Assembly (NCBI GenBank): GCA_031395485.1
Contig: JANNUS010000009.1
Location: forward strand, 310,001 to 374,000
Source of the DNA: UBA2336 sp031395485
GTDB lineage: Bacteria > Bacteroidota > Bacteroidia > Cytophagales > Cyclobacteriaceae
Direction: 5' to 3'
DNA length: 64,000 bases
This document shows, one piece after another, positions 8,880-17,536 of this stretch. The notes beneath the pieces were generated by a model. It worked only from the letters and a program-made list of their open reading frames with translations. It was not told the DNA's origin and made no database searches. Every line of letters starts with the position of its first letter. Within the stretch, counting starts at the first letter, position 1. A program made the translations under genes and the position numbers.

Positions 8880-9767
8880 TTACCCACATAACACGATGCT
8901 GTATAAATCAAAAAAGTGATGATCCTGAGTTTCATCAAAGAAATAACCAAACTGTAGGTAGCTTGGTCGATCGCCAAAAATTACATTATTAATGTATTTG
9001 TAGAGTTCATGATAATGCGGAGAGTTTTTTCCAATATAGCCCCACAATACAACCTGACTCGTACGTTGATCCATGTTTAGTGATTTCATAACCAACATGA
9101 TGTACTTAACGTAATCTGAAAATTGTTTTATAACAAATTGATTGTAGTAAATAAGCTTACCATCATGAGCCGAAATTACATGTAATTTAAATCGATCGAT
9201 ATAGATGTAAAGTGGGTTGTCTTTTCGGGTTACAGCCACTTGCATAATCCCTTCAATTAAGGCTGCTGATTGATGAACGAATATGGGTGCGTTATTCGGA
9301 TACATGGTATGAATCCATTTCTTCAACTCTTTATGGATCGCAAACACCGTTATGGCTTGTGTATTTTTTAATGAAACTGGAATAAAATCTTCTTGATCAA
9401 TATTGATGTTTGTATTGAATTTCAGATAGTCGGCCAGGGCATCTTCTGTATAAAGTGCTTGCGGAACTTGAACAAAATTTTGATTTTTGAAAGACACCTT
9501 TATCTCTTTCCAGAATCCGGCTTTCAAAAAATGATGGGCTTCAAATAATTGTTCCAGCGTAGTGACTAGTTGTTCATGCGATGAAACACCTGGAAATACG
9601 TAATCTTCCAACACAAGCAACCGGTTGCCATTTGAATCGATAACGCCTACCTGAAAATCGCGTGTACCAATGTTAATAACAAGGGTATATTGATGAATAT
9701 TATCTTCATCAAAACGATCATCTTTAATTTTCTTAATCAGATTATAGGTGACTTCTGTAGGTTGCAA
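8880..9767 (-). CDS. DUF3822 family protein (actin/ASKHA-like fold)
   Basis: This 295-residue protein belongs to DUF3822, a Bacteroidota family with an ASKHA-like (actin/sugar kinase) organisation. Visible are an N-terminal TLVINIGTRDFQVGVID strand-turn and a second lobe starting near PLYIYIDRFKLHVIS at about residue 190. Its function is unknown. DUF3822 genes normally sit beside coaD, as here, often with rsmD between; rsmD is absent from this gap. The only usable start appears to be a TTG at 9767, with no in-frame ATG near it. Confidence 0.85.
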   Translation of the reverse strand: MQPTEVTYNLIKKIKDDRFDEDNIHQYTLVINIGTRDFQVGVIDSNGNRLLVLEDYVFPGVSSHEQLVTTLEQLFEAHHFLKAGFWKEIKVSFKNQNFVQVPQALYTEDALADYLKFNTNINIDQEDFIPVSLKNTQAITVFAIHKELKKWIHTMYPNNAPIFVHQSAALIEGIMQVAVTRKDNPLYIYIDRFKLHVISAHDGKLIYYNQFVIKQFSDYVKYIMLVMKSLNMDQRTSQVVLWGYIGKNSPHYHELYKYINNVIFGDRPSYLQFGYFFDETQDHHFFDLYSIVLCG

Positions 9768-9825
9768 TTATTTTAAGCTTTAGCCGATATACAATAATAA
9801 ATATTTTACATCCAAAATCGTTGTT

Positions 9826-10329
9826 TCAGCTATTTAATCTGTAGAATCCTGTTAGTTTTTTCAGTTCTTCAGGTGTTTTAGCAACTCGAAAAATTCCATG
9901 ACGTTCGGCACTAGGGATTCTCATAATTGTTGGGTAATCAAGGTAAGCTACTTTTGTTATAATTTGGTTATCAGCTGTACTCTCAGGATCTAGGCCAAGA
10001 GCAGGTTCACCGTGCTCGTGGAAGGCTTCAAAAAATAGCTCTATGGCATGGAGCGGTTGATGTATGTACTCGCAAGTAAAAAGCAGCCTACCGACAGTAA
10101 TGGTAATAGCGGTTTCTTCCTTAAACTCTCGGATAAGAGCCGCATGGGCTGGTTGGCTAAACTCAATACCCCCACCAGGAGGTGCCCAAAAATCATCCTT
10201 CGTTAATGATCTATGATTTACCATCAGTAAGGTATCTTTTCTCCAGCAGAGTCCACATACCCGTAAACGTACTCGATTGCCGTATTTATTCAGAATTTCT
10301 GATTCAATAGGGTTACTTGGCGTATACAT
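9826..10329 (-). CDS. Nudix hydrolase
   Basis: The protein has 167 residues with a Nudix domain across about residues 20-150. The box reads GGIEFSQPAHAALIREFKEE: the first conserved Glu of the box is Gln here, but the REx2EE core is intact. The substrate is unknown. It is followed by the DUF3822 gene after 58 bp and is divergent from the DUF1573 gene at 10429. Confidence 0.85.
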   Translation of the reverse strand: MYTPSNPIESEILNKYGNRVRLRVCGLCWRKDTLLMVNHRSLTKDDFWAPPGGGIEFSQPAHAALIREFKEETAITITVGRLLFTCEYIHQPLHAIELFFEAFHEHGEPALGLDPESTADNQIITKVAYLDYPTIMRIPSAERHGIFRVAKTPEELKKLTGFYRLNS

Positions 10330-10428
10330 GGTGTAATGGAGATGAGAAATTGGATGAAGCCAATAAATTTTGAATGATATTGGCAGTATTGTTGATTTAA
10401 CCTTATTAACTTTAAAAAAAATTAAGAT

Positions 10429-10845
10429 ATGAAGAAGTATTTGATTGTAGCAATTCTATTGGTGGTCGTTTCTGCAGCGTTTGCTCAAGACACAAAGCAA
10501 CCCGTTACACCCATAAAAACAGATGGGCCGGTTTTAACATTGGAGAAGACCTCCCACGATTTTGGGAATATTACTCAGGGAGATGTGGTGGAGCGAATTT
10601 TTGCTTTTACGAACACGGGTAATCAGCCACTGATTATTACTAATATTCAAACTTCATGTGGATGTACAACGCCTGAATGGCCTCGTAATCCGATTATGCC
10701 AGGAGGTAAGGGAGAAATAAAAGTTGGTTTTAATAGTGCTGGTAAAAGCAATAAACAAGATAAGAAGCTACCGATTATCTCAAACGCTGTAAATGATGCT
10801 TCAATTTCGTTTACAACAACTGTATTGGCGAAGGAGCCTCAATAA
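10429..10845 (+). CDS. DUF1573 secreted/periplasmic protein
   Basis: This 138-residue protein has a signal peptide (MKKYLIVAILLVVVSAAFA, cleavage before QD) and one DUF1573 immunoglobulin-like domain. Characteristic blocks are HDFGNITQGD, FTNTGNQPL and TSCGCTTPEWP. The family is abundant in Bacteroidota and probably mediates envelope protein contacts; its exact role is unknown. The gene is monocistronic and ends at an intrinsic terminator at 10864-10905. Confidence 0.93.
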   Translation: MKKYLIVAILLVVVSAAFAQDTKQPVTPIKTDGPVLTLEKTSHDFGNITQGDVVERIFAFTNTGNQPLIITNIQTSCGCTTPEWPRNPIMPGGKGEIKVGFNSAGKSNKQDKKLPIISNAVNDASISFTTTVLAKEPQ

Positions 10846-10863
10846 AATCTAATAAAATTTTAA

Positions 10864-10905
10864 AAAGCCGTTCCGTGCAGAAGCATTGAGCGGCTTTATT
10901 TTTTG
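10864..10905 (+). terminator. Intrinsic terminator of the DUF1573 gene
   Basis: AAAGCCG (10864-10870) pairs with CGGCTTT (10891-10897) around a 20-base loop. It is followed by a T-rich run (ATTTTTTG). It overlaps the last codons of the convergent DUF423 gene. Confidence 0.75.
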
Positions 10906-11273
10906 TTCAGAATACCAAGTATTAAAAACACCCAGCCTACTATTAGCAGCGCCCCTCCAAATGGCGTTGCAATTGCAAACAGCGTATTGTTTGTAAAACA
11001 CAGTAGGAATAAACTGCCACTAAACAATATCGTTCCTGATAAAAATAGAATGCTGGACACCTTTAGGTATTTTGAATCTATCAATTGCTGAAGTATTCCT
11101 GTTACAAGCAATGCAAAAGCATGATAGAATTCATATCGAACGGCAAGTTCAAAGGTTTCTAACCGGCCAGTGTTAGTCAGTATAGCTTTTAATGCATGTG
11201 CACCAAAGGCACCTAAAGCAACGCTAAGTCCTCCTAAAATTGCACCTGCCAGTAGAGATTTTTTATAATTCAT
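10896..11273 (-). CDS. DUF423 small membrane protein
   Basis: This 125-residue integral membrane protein has four predicted helices. It carries the DUF423 hallmarks GAFGAHAL at about residues 21-28, YEFYHAFALL at about 47-56 and ATPFGG near 101-106. The function of the family is unknown. The gene lies 42 bp downstream of the yggS-type gene on the same strand and is probably co-transcribed with it. Confidence 0.9.
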   Translation of the reverse strand: MNYKKSLLAGAILGGLSVALGAFGAHALKAILTNTGRLETFELAVRYEFYHAFALLVTGILQQLIDSKYLKVSSILFLSGTILFSGSLFLLCFTNNTLFAIATPFGGALLIVGWVFLILGILNKK

Positions 11274-11315
11274 TCTAGGTATAAGTTGAGTTACAGTGTC
11301 ACAATCAAAATAATT

Positions 11316-11984
11316 TCACAGAAGTCTTGCGCCAAAAATAGCGCTTCCAATACGCACAATTGTGCTGCCCTCTTCAATAGCCATGAAGTAATCGCTACTC
11401 ATGCCCATTGAAAGCTCATTCATTTCAATATTCTTAGCAATTGCCATTAATTTTATTTCATCGAAAAGCTGTTTAAGGGACTTAAATTCACTTCGTATTT
11501 GATGAGTATTATTTGTAAGCGTTGCCATACCCATTAGTCCAGTGATTTTAATATGGGTTAAATTTTCAAAATCATGTGAATGAAGTAACGGAAGGATTTC
11601 ATCTTTCGAAAAGCCGAATTTGGTTTCTTCGTCAGCTATATGAATCTGCAATAAGCAATTTAGAACACGACCGGATTTTCCTCCTTGTTTGTCAATCTCT
11701 TGCAGTAACTTCAAACTATCAACCCCATGAATCAAATTGACAAACGGGGCTATTTGCTTCACCTTATTGCTTTGCAGATGCCCAATCATATGCCATCGGA
11801 TATCTTTTGGTAGTGCTTCATGTTTAGCAGTAAGCTCCTGAACCTTGTTTTCTCCGAAATCTCGTTGCCCTGCTTGGTAGGCAATCAGCATGTCTTCAAC
11901 TGACTGGGTTTTACTAACAACAATCAAACGGCATCCTTTTGGGAGAGTTTGCGTAAGTTGTTCTATATTATTTATAATGTTCAT
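11316..11984 (-). CDS. PLP homeostasis protein, YggS/PROSC family
   Basis: YggS-type proteins bind pyridoxal 5'-phosphate and buffer its level; they have no known catalytic activity. The PLP lysine is in LIVVSKTQ at about residues 20-27. Other family blocks are WHMIGHLQSNK and the C-terminal ELSMGMSSDYFMAIEEGST, with VRIGSAIFG closing the phosphate site. The length (222 residues) is normal. It is divergent from the GH3 gene, with 44 bp between the starts. Confidence 0.95.
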   Translation of the reverse strand: MNIINNIEQLTQTLPKGCRLIVVSKTQSVEDMLIAYQAGQRDFGENKVQELTAKHEALPKDIRWHMIGHLQSNKVKQIAPFVNLIHGVDSLKLLQEIDKQGGKSGRVLNCLLQIHIADEETKFGFSKDEILPLLHSHDFENLTHIKITGLMGMATLTNNTHQIRSEFKSLKQLFDEIKLMAIAKNIEMNELSMGMSSDYFMAIEEGSTIVRIGSAIFGARLL

Positions 11985-12028
11985 TCCGTATTTTTAGTGC
12001 CCGATTAGTTTAAACTCGACTTAAAGTT

Positions 12029-13585
12029 ATGGCGATATTAGGAACATTGCTTAAAAAAGGAATTCGCTTACGTGAAATGATGGAGCAAGAATACACTTCT
12101 CCATTTGATCTGCAAAAAAAGGAGTTGAAAGAACTGCTTATAGCTGCTAATCAGACAGACTTTGGGAGGGTCTATAAATTTCAGGATATTCTTAACGCTT
12201 TTCGGAGAGGCGATAAGGATTTTTATGAAGCCTTTAAGCGAAACGTACCCATTCATTCTTACAATAAAATTTATAATGAATGGTGGAGACTTTCGCTAAA
12301 GGGTGTAAAAAATGTTTGCTGGCCAGGGCGTATAAAATATTTTGCGCTAAGTTCGGGCACATCCGAGTCTGCTTCTAAGCATATTCCCGTTAGTAAGGAG
12401 ATGACGAAGGCTATTCAAAAAACAAGTATCCGACAGATACTGACGCTTTCCAAATATGATTTGAGTCCCGATTTTTTTACCGCTGGGATATTAATGCTGG
12501 GGGGAAGTACACACCTAAATAAGAATGGCAATTTTTTTGAAGGAGACTTGACGGGTATTCAGGCAGCTAAGTTGCCGTTTTGGTTTCAGCATTTTTATAA
12601 GCCTGGAAAGAAGATAGCGAAAACCAGAAATTGGGATGCTAAGCTTGATGAGATCACCAAGAATGCTAAAAAGTGGAACATCGGTATCATTGTGGGAGTA
12701 CCTGCGTGGATTCAAATATTAATGGAGAAAATTATTGCGCATCATAAAGTTGATAATATTCATGAGATATGGCCCAAACTGGCAGTTTATGTACATGGTG
12801 GCGTATCATTTGATCCTTATCGAAAGGGTTTCGAAAAATTACTAGGCAAGCCTATTCAGTATATCGAAACTTACTTAGCATCCGAAGGATTTGTGGCGTT
12901 TCAGGCTTACCCGAACAAGCGCACGATGAGGATCGTTCTCAACAATGGTATCTTTTATGAATTTATTCCTTTCGAGGAGAAAAATTTTGAAGCTAATGGA
13001 GATGTAAAACCAGAAGCTAGCGCCCTGCTTATTGATGAGGTTGAAGAAGGGAAGGATTATGCAATTTTACTTTCAAGTTGTTCTGGAGCCTGGCGATACC
13101 TGATTGGGGATGTGATTAAGTTTACTTCGATTGAAGAATCAGAAATTGTAATTACAGGGCGTACTAAACATTTTCTAAGTTTATGTGGTGAACATCTTTC
13201 AGTCGATAATATGAATAAAGCCATTGAATTGGTATCGGATGAATTAAACATTGCAATAAAAGAATTTACAGTAGCGGGTATTCCATATGGGTCCCTTTTT
13301 GCGCATCATTGGTATATTGGGACTGATGATGTTGTCGATAAAAAAATATTGCGGGAAAGAATTGATGCGCATTTGAAAATTTTAAATGATGATTATGCTG
13401 TAGAACGCAGCGCAGCATTAAAGGAGGTACAGGTTGATGTTTTGCCCGTTAAAGTATTTTATGATTGGATGCAGTCTAAGGGTAAAGTAGGAGGTCAAAA
13501 CAAATTTCCGCGCGTTATTAAAAGTGTTCAATTAGAGGACTGGAAATCTTTCCTTGAAAGCCAAGCCAATGGAGATCGTTCTTAA
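12029..13585 (+). CDS. GH3-family acyl-adenylating enzyme
   Basis: Plant GH3 enzymes adenylate carboxylic acids such as auxin or jasmonate and join them to amino acids. This 518-residue bacterial homologue has the adenylate-forming signature FALSSGTSES at about residues 106-115. Other family blocks are LGGSTHL, YLASEGFVAF near 285, SGAWRYLIGD near 351 and TGRTKHFLSLCGEHLS near 375. The substrates are unknown. The LysE exporter gene begins inside its last codons (17-bp overlap), so the two are translationally coupled. An acyl-amino acid product with dedicated export is an inference from that arrangement. Confidence 0.88.
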   Translation: MAILGTLLKKGIRLREMMEQEYTSPFDLQKKELKELLIAANQTDFGRVYKFQDILNAFRRGDKDFYEAFKRNVPIHSYNKIYNEWWRLSLKGVKNVCWPGRIKYFALSSGTSESASKHIPVSKEMTKAIQKTSIRQILTLSKYDLSPDFFTAGILMLGGSTHLNKNGNFFEGDLTGIQAAKLPFWFQHFYKPGKKIAKTRNWDAKLDEITKNAKKWNIGIIVGVPAWIQILMEKIIAHHKVDNIHEIWPKLAVYVHGGVSFDPYRKGFEKLLGKPIQYIETYLASEGFVAFQAYPNKRTMRIVLNNGIFYEFIPFEEKNFEANGDVKPEASALLIDEVEEGKDYAILLSSCSGAWRYLIGDVIKFTSIEESEIVITGRTKHFLSLCGEHLSVDNMNKAIELVSDELNIAIKEFTVAGIPYGSLFAHHWYIGTDDVVDKKILRERIDAHLKILNDDYAVERSAALKEVQVDVLPVKVFYDWMQSKGKVGGQNKFPRVIKSVQLEDWKSFLESQANGDRS

Positions 13586-14201
13586 CGGAGTTATTTCAGG
13601 TCTTGTATTGGCTATTCTGGTGGGTCCTGTTTTTTTTACACTTCTTCAAACCAGCATTGAACGAGGCTTTTTAAGTGGTGTTTTTGTTGCAATAGGAATT
13701 TCAGTTAGCGATTCGCTGTATATCGCGCTCTCGTATTTGGGTCTTTCGGGTCTTTTTAACACACCTCAATTTCAAGTCTATCTCTCGTACATCGGTGGGT
13801 TTATAATTTTTTGTTTTGGTGTATATTATCTATTTATAAAGAGCCGAAAGAAGATTGATTTCGGAAATATTGAGCACGTAAAGGAAAGAAGCCCATATCG
13901 GTTAATGGCTAAAGGTTTCATTATTAATGGCTTTAATCCAATGGTTTTAATTTTTTGGATTGGCACAATCAGTGTTGCTACTGGTGAGTTAGGATATACA
14001 ACGAACACCAAGGCAATTACTTTTTTAGCAACAATTGTGGTTACTGTTTTTACTACGGATATCCTGAAGGCTAAACTGGCAGATAAACTAAGAGTCGTGC
14101 TGACGCCTGCAATCGTCAAGTTTATGAATATTATCCTTGGGGTTGTAATGCTATCGCTGGGTGTTAAATTGTTGTATTCAGCACAGCTGGGAGTTGTTTA
14201 A
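13569..14201 (+). CDS. LysE/RhtB-family amino acid exporter
   Basis: LysE/RhtB proteins export amino acids or derivatives. This protein has about six membrane helices and the family N-terminus MEIVLNGVISGLVLAILVGP, with GxxxGPxFF. A NGFNPMVLIFWIG block near residue 125 matches the conserved second half. I chose the ATG at 13569 over an upstream TTG at 13554 because it gives the normal family start. It overlaps the GH3 gene by 17 bp. Its stop overlaps that of the convergent batA gene by 4 bp. Confidence 0.88.
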   Translation: MEIVLNGVISGLVLAILVGPVFFTLLQTSIERGFLSGVFVAIGISVSDSLYIALSYLGLSGLFNTPQFQVYLSYIGGFIIFCFGVYYLFIKSRKKIDFGNIEHVKERSPYRLMAKGFIINGFNPMVLIFWIGTISVATGELGYTTNTKAITFLATIVVTVFTTDILKAKLADKLRVVLTPAIVKFMNIILGVVMLSLGVKLLYSAQLGVV

Positions 14202-15247
14202 TCTTGCAGAACGTTACTAATGAAAGAAGATTTTGTTAGAAGCCAAAGCAAAAGTAAGACAATAGCCCACGATAAATAATTGTAATAGTAATCGGCAGTA
14301 TCTTTAAATCGAGTTTCTTTTATCTCGGCCTTTTCGAATTTATCAATTTTGTCAAATACTCTTACTAACGCTTTATTGTCAGTTGCTCTAAAAAATTCAC
14401 CACCTCCTATTTCTGCGATTTTGCGCATAGTAGTTTCATCAACAGTATTTTCAACCATTTGGGTTTTCCCAAAAAAATCTTTTCCATAGGGTACAAGCCC
14501 CTCTTTACCCACCACAATTGTGTATATTTTTATGCCGTAGGCTGATGCAAGTTCTGCGGCTGTAATCGGATCAATATTTCCAGCGGTGTTATCACCATCG
14601 CTAAGAAGTATACATACTTTCGATTTAGACTCACTCTCACCCATTCGATTAGTAACTACGGCAATAGCACTGCCAATGGCGGTTCCTCTGTTCTCAATCA
14701 TTTCAAAACTTATTTCTTTGATATACGATTTTAGTAAATCGTAGTCTGTCGTTAGTGGTGCCAACGAAAAGGCATCACCAGAAAACACAACAATACCAAT
14801 TCTATCCTGTAAACGTCCTTCAATAAACCGTTGAGCAACGGCTTTTGCTGCATTCAAGCGGTTGGGTGTAAAATCCTCAATTTGCATCGATTGAGATATG
14901 TCAATCGCTAGCATGATGTCTATTCCTTCCGTCCACTGCTCTACTTTTTCATTAGTTTTTTGCGGCCTGGCAATGGCTATGAGCATGAATGTCATGACTA
15001 ACATTAATAGTATATCCGGTATGAATCTTACGATTGTTAGCGATGAGCTTTTAAGATCTTTTTGTGTAACGGCTACCGGAAGTTTTTGGTTAAAGCGATA
15101 TCGCCAAAACCAACGCATGAGAAACAAAATAGGAACGAGCGAAATGAAATATAAAAACAATGGTTTTTCCCATGTAAAAGAAAGAATTGTGTTGGGCATA
15201 AACCAGTCGATCGAATACCAGGGCTCTACAATATTCAGTTCATCCAT
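14198..15247 (-). CDS. BatA-like von Willebrand factor A membrane protein
   Basis: The protein has 349 residues with transmembrane helices near residues 29-45, 77-95 and 320-340, and a periplasmic or cytoplasmic VWA domain between them. The metal-site motif DISQS lies within MLAIDISQSM near residue 114. The second and third MIDAS elements appear to be in the TTDYD and LSDGDNTAG blocks. BatA proteins work with MoxR ATPases and DUF58 proteins. This one is the last gene of a three-gene cluster and overlaps the gene before it by 8 bp. No moxR gene lies in this cluster; the nearest is at 51-1058. Confidence 0.9.
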   Translation of the reverse strand: MDELNIVEPWYSIDWFMPNTILSFTWEKPLFLYFISLVPILFLMRWFWRYRFNQKLPVAVTQKDLKSSSLTIVRFIPDILLMLVMTFMLIAIARPQKTNEKVEQWTEGIDIMLAIDISQSMQIEDFTPNRLNAAKAVAQRFIEGRLQDRIGIVVFSGDAFSLAPLTTDYDLLKSYIKEISFEMIENRGTAIGSAIAVVTNRMGESESKSKVCILLSDGDNTAGNIDPITAAELASAYGIKIYTIVVGKEGLVPYGKDFFGKTQMVENTVDETTMRKIAEIGGGEFFRATDNKALVRVFDKIDKFEKAEIKETRFKDTADYYYNYLSWAIVLLLLWLLTKSSFISNVLQD

Positions 15248-16169
15248 TCTTTATTTCTTCAAGTTTTTTACTAAACCGATCTTCAGCAAATTGTTTTAAT
15301 TCCTGAAAGGCGTTAATTAATGTAGGTTGGTTTCCATAGATAGCCCGATCAATCATGTGTAAACTTGTGCCAAGTTTTTCATCGGGTATCATTTGAATTG
15401 TCTCCAGCGTTGTAAGTTTAGTATAGGGTTTTTGTTCGAGTTGCTCAAGGTATTTTTTCCAAATCGAGATGGCATCCTCGGCCTTTTCCGGAGAAAAGAG
15501 CGCACTTACTTGTTGAAAAGTAGTAGTAAAGGAATGAAGAAATTTCAAGTGGCTTTTCTTCAGTCTTTTTACTTTGAAATATTTCAATATCCGTTTACCA
15601 AAAACGATCCAGAGGATGGTCGATAGTATCAGAAAAGCGCCAACGGCAATTACCGTAATAATATAATTAAACTCTGAAAAAACTCTTTGATATACGGTGT
15701 TCGTTTTTAAGGGCAGCGCTTGCGCACTCACTGAATCGGAAGGCGGTGTTGTAACTAATTCAATTAGATAGACACTATCTGCTACGGGCATATAAGCAGT
15801 GCAGTCGCGTGCGCTAGTCACAAATATGGGCAGGCTTAAATACTGAACTGTTTCTATTTCGAATGTATTGAGGTAATAGATTACACTATCACTGCTAATG
15901 CCCTTGGTTGTAACGGTAGGGTAAAATATCTTTTTTGTAAACTCAAATGGAATAAAACTAAAAACAGAATCAGGGAAAAGCACCGTAAGTGTTTTTGGGT
16001 ATGATGCAGCTAGGTAGTATGCAACAGGTTCGCCAATGTGTATACTATCTTTTAAAAAGCCACCAGAAACTTTTATTTCTTGTGCGTTGCAAAAGGGCTG
16101 ATAAATACTGAACAGCACAAGAGTGAAAAGACTTAATCTAAAACTTTTAAACATCATACGACACATCAT
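15240..16169 (-). CDS. Membrane-anchored protein of a Bat/DUF58 cluster, BatD-like
   Basis: This 309-residue protein has a signal peptide (cleavage after about residue 29, before QEIKVSGGF) and an extracytoplasmic part up to about residue 165. One membrane helix follows at about 168-190, then a charged cytoplasmic tail of about 115 residues. It overlaps the DUF58 gene by 4 bp and batA by 8 bp, so it belongs to the same complex or pathway. I do not recognise a named domain; the position and topology resemble BatD/DUF4381-type partners. An in-frame ATG five codons in (MFKSFRLSLF) may be the true start. Confidence 0.7.
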   Translation of the reverse strand: MMCRMMFKSFRLSLFTLVLFSIYQPFCNAQEIKVSGGFLKDSIHIGEPVAYYLAASYPKTLTVLFPDSVFSFIPFEFTKKIFYPTVTTKGISSDSVIYYLNTFEIETVQYLSLPIFVTSARDCTAYMPVADSVYLIELVTTPPSDSVSAQALPLKTNTVYQRVFSEFNYIITVIAVGAFLILSTILWIVFGKRILKYFKVKRLKKSHLKFLHSFTTTFQQVSALFSPEKAEDAISIWKKYLEQLEQKPYTKLTTLETIQMIPDEKLGTSLHMIDRAIYGNQPTLINAFQELKQFAEDRFSKKLEEIKNG

Positions 16170-17044
16170 GTTGTTTTAACCGATCGGTTTCTAACTTTAA
16201 ACAATCTTAATAGTTTAGGAATATAATCCTCATCGGTGTCTAATGAAATGAAATTGATCTGATGTTTTCGACTAAAACTTTGAAGTTCAGTTTTACGTTG
16301 GTTTAGGCGTTCACTTATTTTTTGACGGAAATCACTAAAGGATGTATTCACCCAGAGTGTTTTTTTTGTTTCTTTGTCTTCAACGGGCACAATACCAAGT
16401 TTGGGTAATTTTGTTTCGCGCTTGTCACTTAGGTGGATCATTACTAAATCGTGCCTTCTTGCTAATGCCTTTAGATTATCTAAATATCCATCGTCAATAA
16501 AATCTGAAATAAGAATAATAACACTTCTGCGTTTGATAGCATTCAACACGAAGGCCAGCGCTTTGTTAAGATTTGTTTTTAGTGAATGTGGAGTGAGGTG
16601 TACTAACCCGTGAATGATTTGGTAAGCTTGCGAAATGCCCTTTGTCGGTTTAATATAAAGTTCACGTTCATCCGAAAAGCAAATTAACCCAACATGGCTG
16701 GATTCCTTAACAGCAGAAAGTGAGAGAACCCCGCATATTTCTCGGCCTATGTCCACCTTCGTTTTACCGATGGCCCCAATGTCCTGTGAAGCGCTCACGT
16801 CCAGGATAAAAAATACGGTTTGCTCTTTTTCTTCGCGAAAAGTCTTTACAAACATTCCATGGCCTTTTGCCGATACATTCCAATCGATTGTGCGAATATC
16901 ATCGCCATACTGGTAAGGGCGAACATCATCAAATTCAAGCCCTGTGCCTTTAAATACCGATCGAAAATCACCCTGCATTTGGCTATTAATAGCCTTTCGG
17001 ATTTGGATCTCGTATTTCCGTAACTTTTTTAGAAGTTCCTTCAT
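16166..17044 (-). CDS. DUF58 domain protein
   Basis: The protein has 292 residues with the DUF58 signature FDDVRPYQYGDDIRTIDWNV near residues 37-56. A VWA-like half follows, with FFILDVSAS (MIDAS-type DxSxS) near residue 92. It is the first gene of the DUF58-BatD-like-BatA cluster. It is divergent from the DUF4296 lipoprotein gene, with about 100 bp between them. A second DUF58 gene begins at the left edge of the window, so the genome has at least two such clusters. Confidence 0.93.
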   Translation of the reverse strand: MKELLKKLRKYEIQIRKAINSQMQGDFRSVFKGTGLEFDDVRPYQYGDDIRTIDWNVSAKGHGMFVKTFREEKEQTVFFILDVSASQDIGAIGKTKVDIGREICGVLSLSAVKESSHVGLICFSDERELYIKPTKGISQAYQIIHGLVHLTPHSLKTNLNKALAFVLNAIKRRSVIILISDFIDDGYLDNLKALARRHDLVMIHLSDKRETKLPKLGIVPVEDKETKKTLWVNTSFSDFRQKISERLNQRKTELQSFSRKHQINFISLDTDEDYIPKLLRLFKVRNRSVKTT

Positions 17045-17143
17045 TCAGTTTTGAATTACCTTGACCTATTGGTTTTTACAGCCTTTATGGTCTACAAAGT
17101 TTTTAGGTTTCAAAAATAAAGAAATGTGAGTTACTTTGCTTCC

Positions 17144-17536
17144 ATGTTCGGAGATCAGGTAAAATTTAGTTTTAAGAGGAAAATATATAGCCAGATTTCA
17201 ATTGGACTCTTCTTAATTTCCATTGGTTTTGCCTGTAAGCCAGCGGTACCTCCATTGCGTATTTTAACGGAGCAAGAGATGGTTAAGGTGCTGACCGATA
17301 TATACGTGGCCGAGGAAAAGGCAAGTCGATTGGGTATTCCGCATGATTCAATTAAGAAAATCTTCCCAAAGATTGAGGTAAAAGTATTTGAGCGGGCAGG
17401 CGTAACAGATTCGTTGTTCAGTAGATCAATGGAGTATTATAAGGCTAATCCCAAAAGACTGGAGGATATTTATACTGCTCTTATCGATTCTTTGAACCTA
17501 AAAGCTCAGCGCGTAACCCCAATTCTCGCTGAATGA
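17144..17536 (+). CDS. DUF4296 lipoprotein
   Basis: This protein of about 130 residues belongs to the DUF4296 family, with the typical segment ILTEQEMVKVLTDIYVAEEKA. The N-terminus is hydrophobic and ends in SIGFACKP, a loose lipobox, so it is probably anchored in a membrane by lipid. I prefer the ATG at 17144; a GTG at 17126 would add six residues before the signal. The stop overlaps the mutS2 start (ATGA), suggesting translational coupling. The function is unknown. Confidence 0.8.
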   Translation: MFGDQVKFSFKRKIYSQISIGLFLISIGFACKPAVPPLRILTEQEMVKVLTDIYVAEEKASRLGIPHDSIKKIFPKIEVKVFERAGVTDSLFSRSMEYYKANPKRLEDIYTALIDSLNLKAQRVTPILAE

